6,210 bases of DNA, taken from contig DYKW01000110.1 in assembly GCA_020722405.1 (NCBI GenBank), forward strand, positions 1 to 6,210, written 5' to 3'. The translations under genes and the position numbers were made by a program. The notes under the pieces are model-generated. The model ran no database searches. It had not been told where the DNA came from and saw nothing but the letters and a program-made list of their open reading frames with translations. How positions within the stretch are numbered: the stretch's first letter is position 1; each line of letters begins with the position of its first letter. Positions 5,349 through 6,210 of this stretch are shown one piece after another. This stretch comes from Anaerolinea thermophila. Its GTDB lineage: Bacteria; Chloroflexota; Anaerolineae; Anaerolineales; DRKV01.

Positions 5349-6210
5349 ATGGCTAAGAAAATACTAATAGGAACTCTGTTGTTAGGGATACTAATTACAT
5401 TATTCATTTTTGTTTATCGAACATTCCCCTCTGGGAAACAGCCCTCTGTTGTGAGTGTTCGCCTGGATAATAATAGCCTTGAATTTGCCTGTTTAGGGAA
5501 TAAAAATTGTCTGCCAGATATCAGTTTGAAAACCATAGAACAACCAGTAATTTATATTGATTCCGCGTTCTATAGAAATTCAAGCACGATAGATATAGTT
5601 TTAGTTCGCTCTGATCAAATTTTTGTTTTGCTGGAAATTGACTTGAAGAACAATCAAGTAGAATACATTACCTTGCCAGAAGAAATTTTACCGCCACTCA
5701 GAATAGCACATACTGACAAACACGTAGTTATAGGGGATCAAACAGGGCATGTGCTTTTTATTCAAAACGGAGAGATAAAAAGTCGAGTTAAACTTACCAG
5801 CAAGGATAATATCTCAAACATTGCAGGGTTGTTTGTCCGAGATAATGAGGTTGTTGTTTTTAGTCCAGTTCCCGTAATCGAAAACCAAAAAACATATGCA
5901 CAGGTTTGGTTAATTCACTTAAACGATTACAGCATTGATGATCAATTACTTCAGATGCCCGATGACTTTGACGACCTGAAAGTTGGAGAATCGCCACAAA
6001 GCGGCGTAAAATATGCGCTTAGAATAATCGGAGTTAGTAAAGACTTGACTAATTTGTATCTTCTTTACTATCTTGGCGGAAAAGAGAACACAGCCCAACA
6101 AATGCTTGGCATATTCGACACAGCTACATTAGAAGAAATTTCGTCTTCCAGTGTAGAATGTGCTAATATGACCGGATACGACGAAAGTAACGGGATTTTG
6201 TATTCAAGTA
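5349..6210 (+). CDS. Hypothetical membrane-anchored protein, partial (3' end beyond window)
   Basis: The frame is open from ATG 5349 to the window end, giving 287 codons with no stop, so the C-terminus is missing. Residues 3-4 are KK, and about 5-23 (ILIGTLLLGILITLFIFVY) are strongly hydrophobic, then RTFPSGKQPS: a signal anchor or uncleaved signal peptide with the rest outside the membrane. No lipobox cysteine is present. The remainder is rich in short beta-type stretches ending in polar turns (for example IDIVLVRSDQIFVLLEID, then HVVIGDQTGHVLFIQNGEI, then EVVVFSPVPVIE), which recalls beta-propeller repeats. That is an impression, not a family match, and I do not recognise the protein. Two cysteines close together (C31 and C37, EFACLGNKNC) could form a disulfide. 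The codon use is far more AT-rich than in the genes at 59-4399, suggesting a different origin. Confidence 0.8.
   Translation, partial: MAKKILIGTLLLGILITLFIFVYRTFPSGKQPSVVSVRLDNNSLEFACLGNKNCLPDISLKTIEQPVIYIDSAFYRNSSTIDIVLVRSDQIFVLLEIDLKNNQVEYITLPEEILPPLRIAHTDKHVVIGDQTGHVLFIQNGEIKSRVKLTSKDNISNIAGLFVRDNEVVVFSPVPVIENQKTYAQVWLIHLNDYSIDDQLLQMPDDFDDLKVGESPQSGVKYALRIIGVSKDLTNLYLLYYLGGKENTAQQMLGIFDTATLEEISSSSVECANMTGYDESNGILYSS

Overview
The window reads as a fragment of a moderately GC-rich bacterial chromosome, most likely a member of the Chloroflexota (Anaerolineae-like). That assignment is an inference from the type of VanW protein, the FlK-type thioesterase and the short octameric intergenic repeats; no rRNA or other marker gene is present to confirm it.

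Layout. Positions 59-1963 (minus) hold a complete membrane-anchored VanW-family cell-envelope protein. A 359-base divergent intergenic region (1964-2322) carries two perfect small hairpins, an octameric TAGTCG-type repeat and a TATAAT box. Positions 2323-3561 (plus) hold a complete PLP-dependent Cys/Met-metabolism (transsulfuration) enzyme. Overlapping its stop codon is a decayed family-2 glycosyltransferase (3554-4007), broken by an in-frame TGA and a frameshift in a C7 run, and lacking its C-terminal part. Positions 4022-4399 (plus) hold an intact 125-residue thioesterase of the fluoroacetyl-CoA thioesterase (FlK) type, with every catalytic position I can map conserved.

The accessory part starts at about 4450. 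On the minus strand, a Doc/Fic death-on-curing toxin gene (4536-4916) is followed by a 71-base attC-like hairpin (4453-4523). The upstream side carries the matching GTTAG end (4992-4999). Gene plus attC in one orientation, with self-complementary ends, is the layout of an integron gene cassette of about 537 bp, but no integrase is in the window. The toxin is dead: a 1-base loss and a 4-base tandem duplication move the Fic motif HPFVDGNKRTG out of frame, the start codon is missing and no antitoxin is visible. Beyond it lies a gene-free stretch (about 4996-5348) with two families of 8-base tandem repeats and C6/C8 tracts. Last comes the start of an AT-rich gene (5349 to window end) for a membrane-anchored protein I do not recognise.

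The genes do not form one pathway. The left 4.4 kb looks like ordinary chromosome with one decaying gene; the right 1.8 kb looks like accessory DNA. I see no complete new system. The most interesting object is the attC-like cassette with an inactivated Doc toxin.
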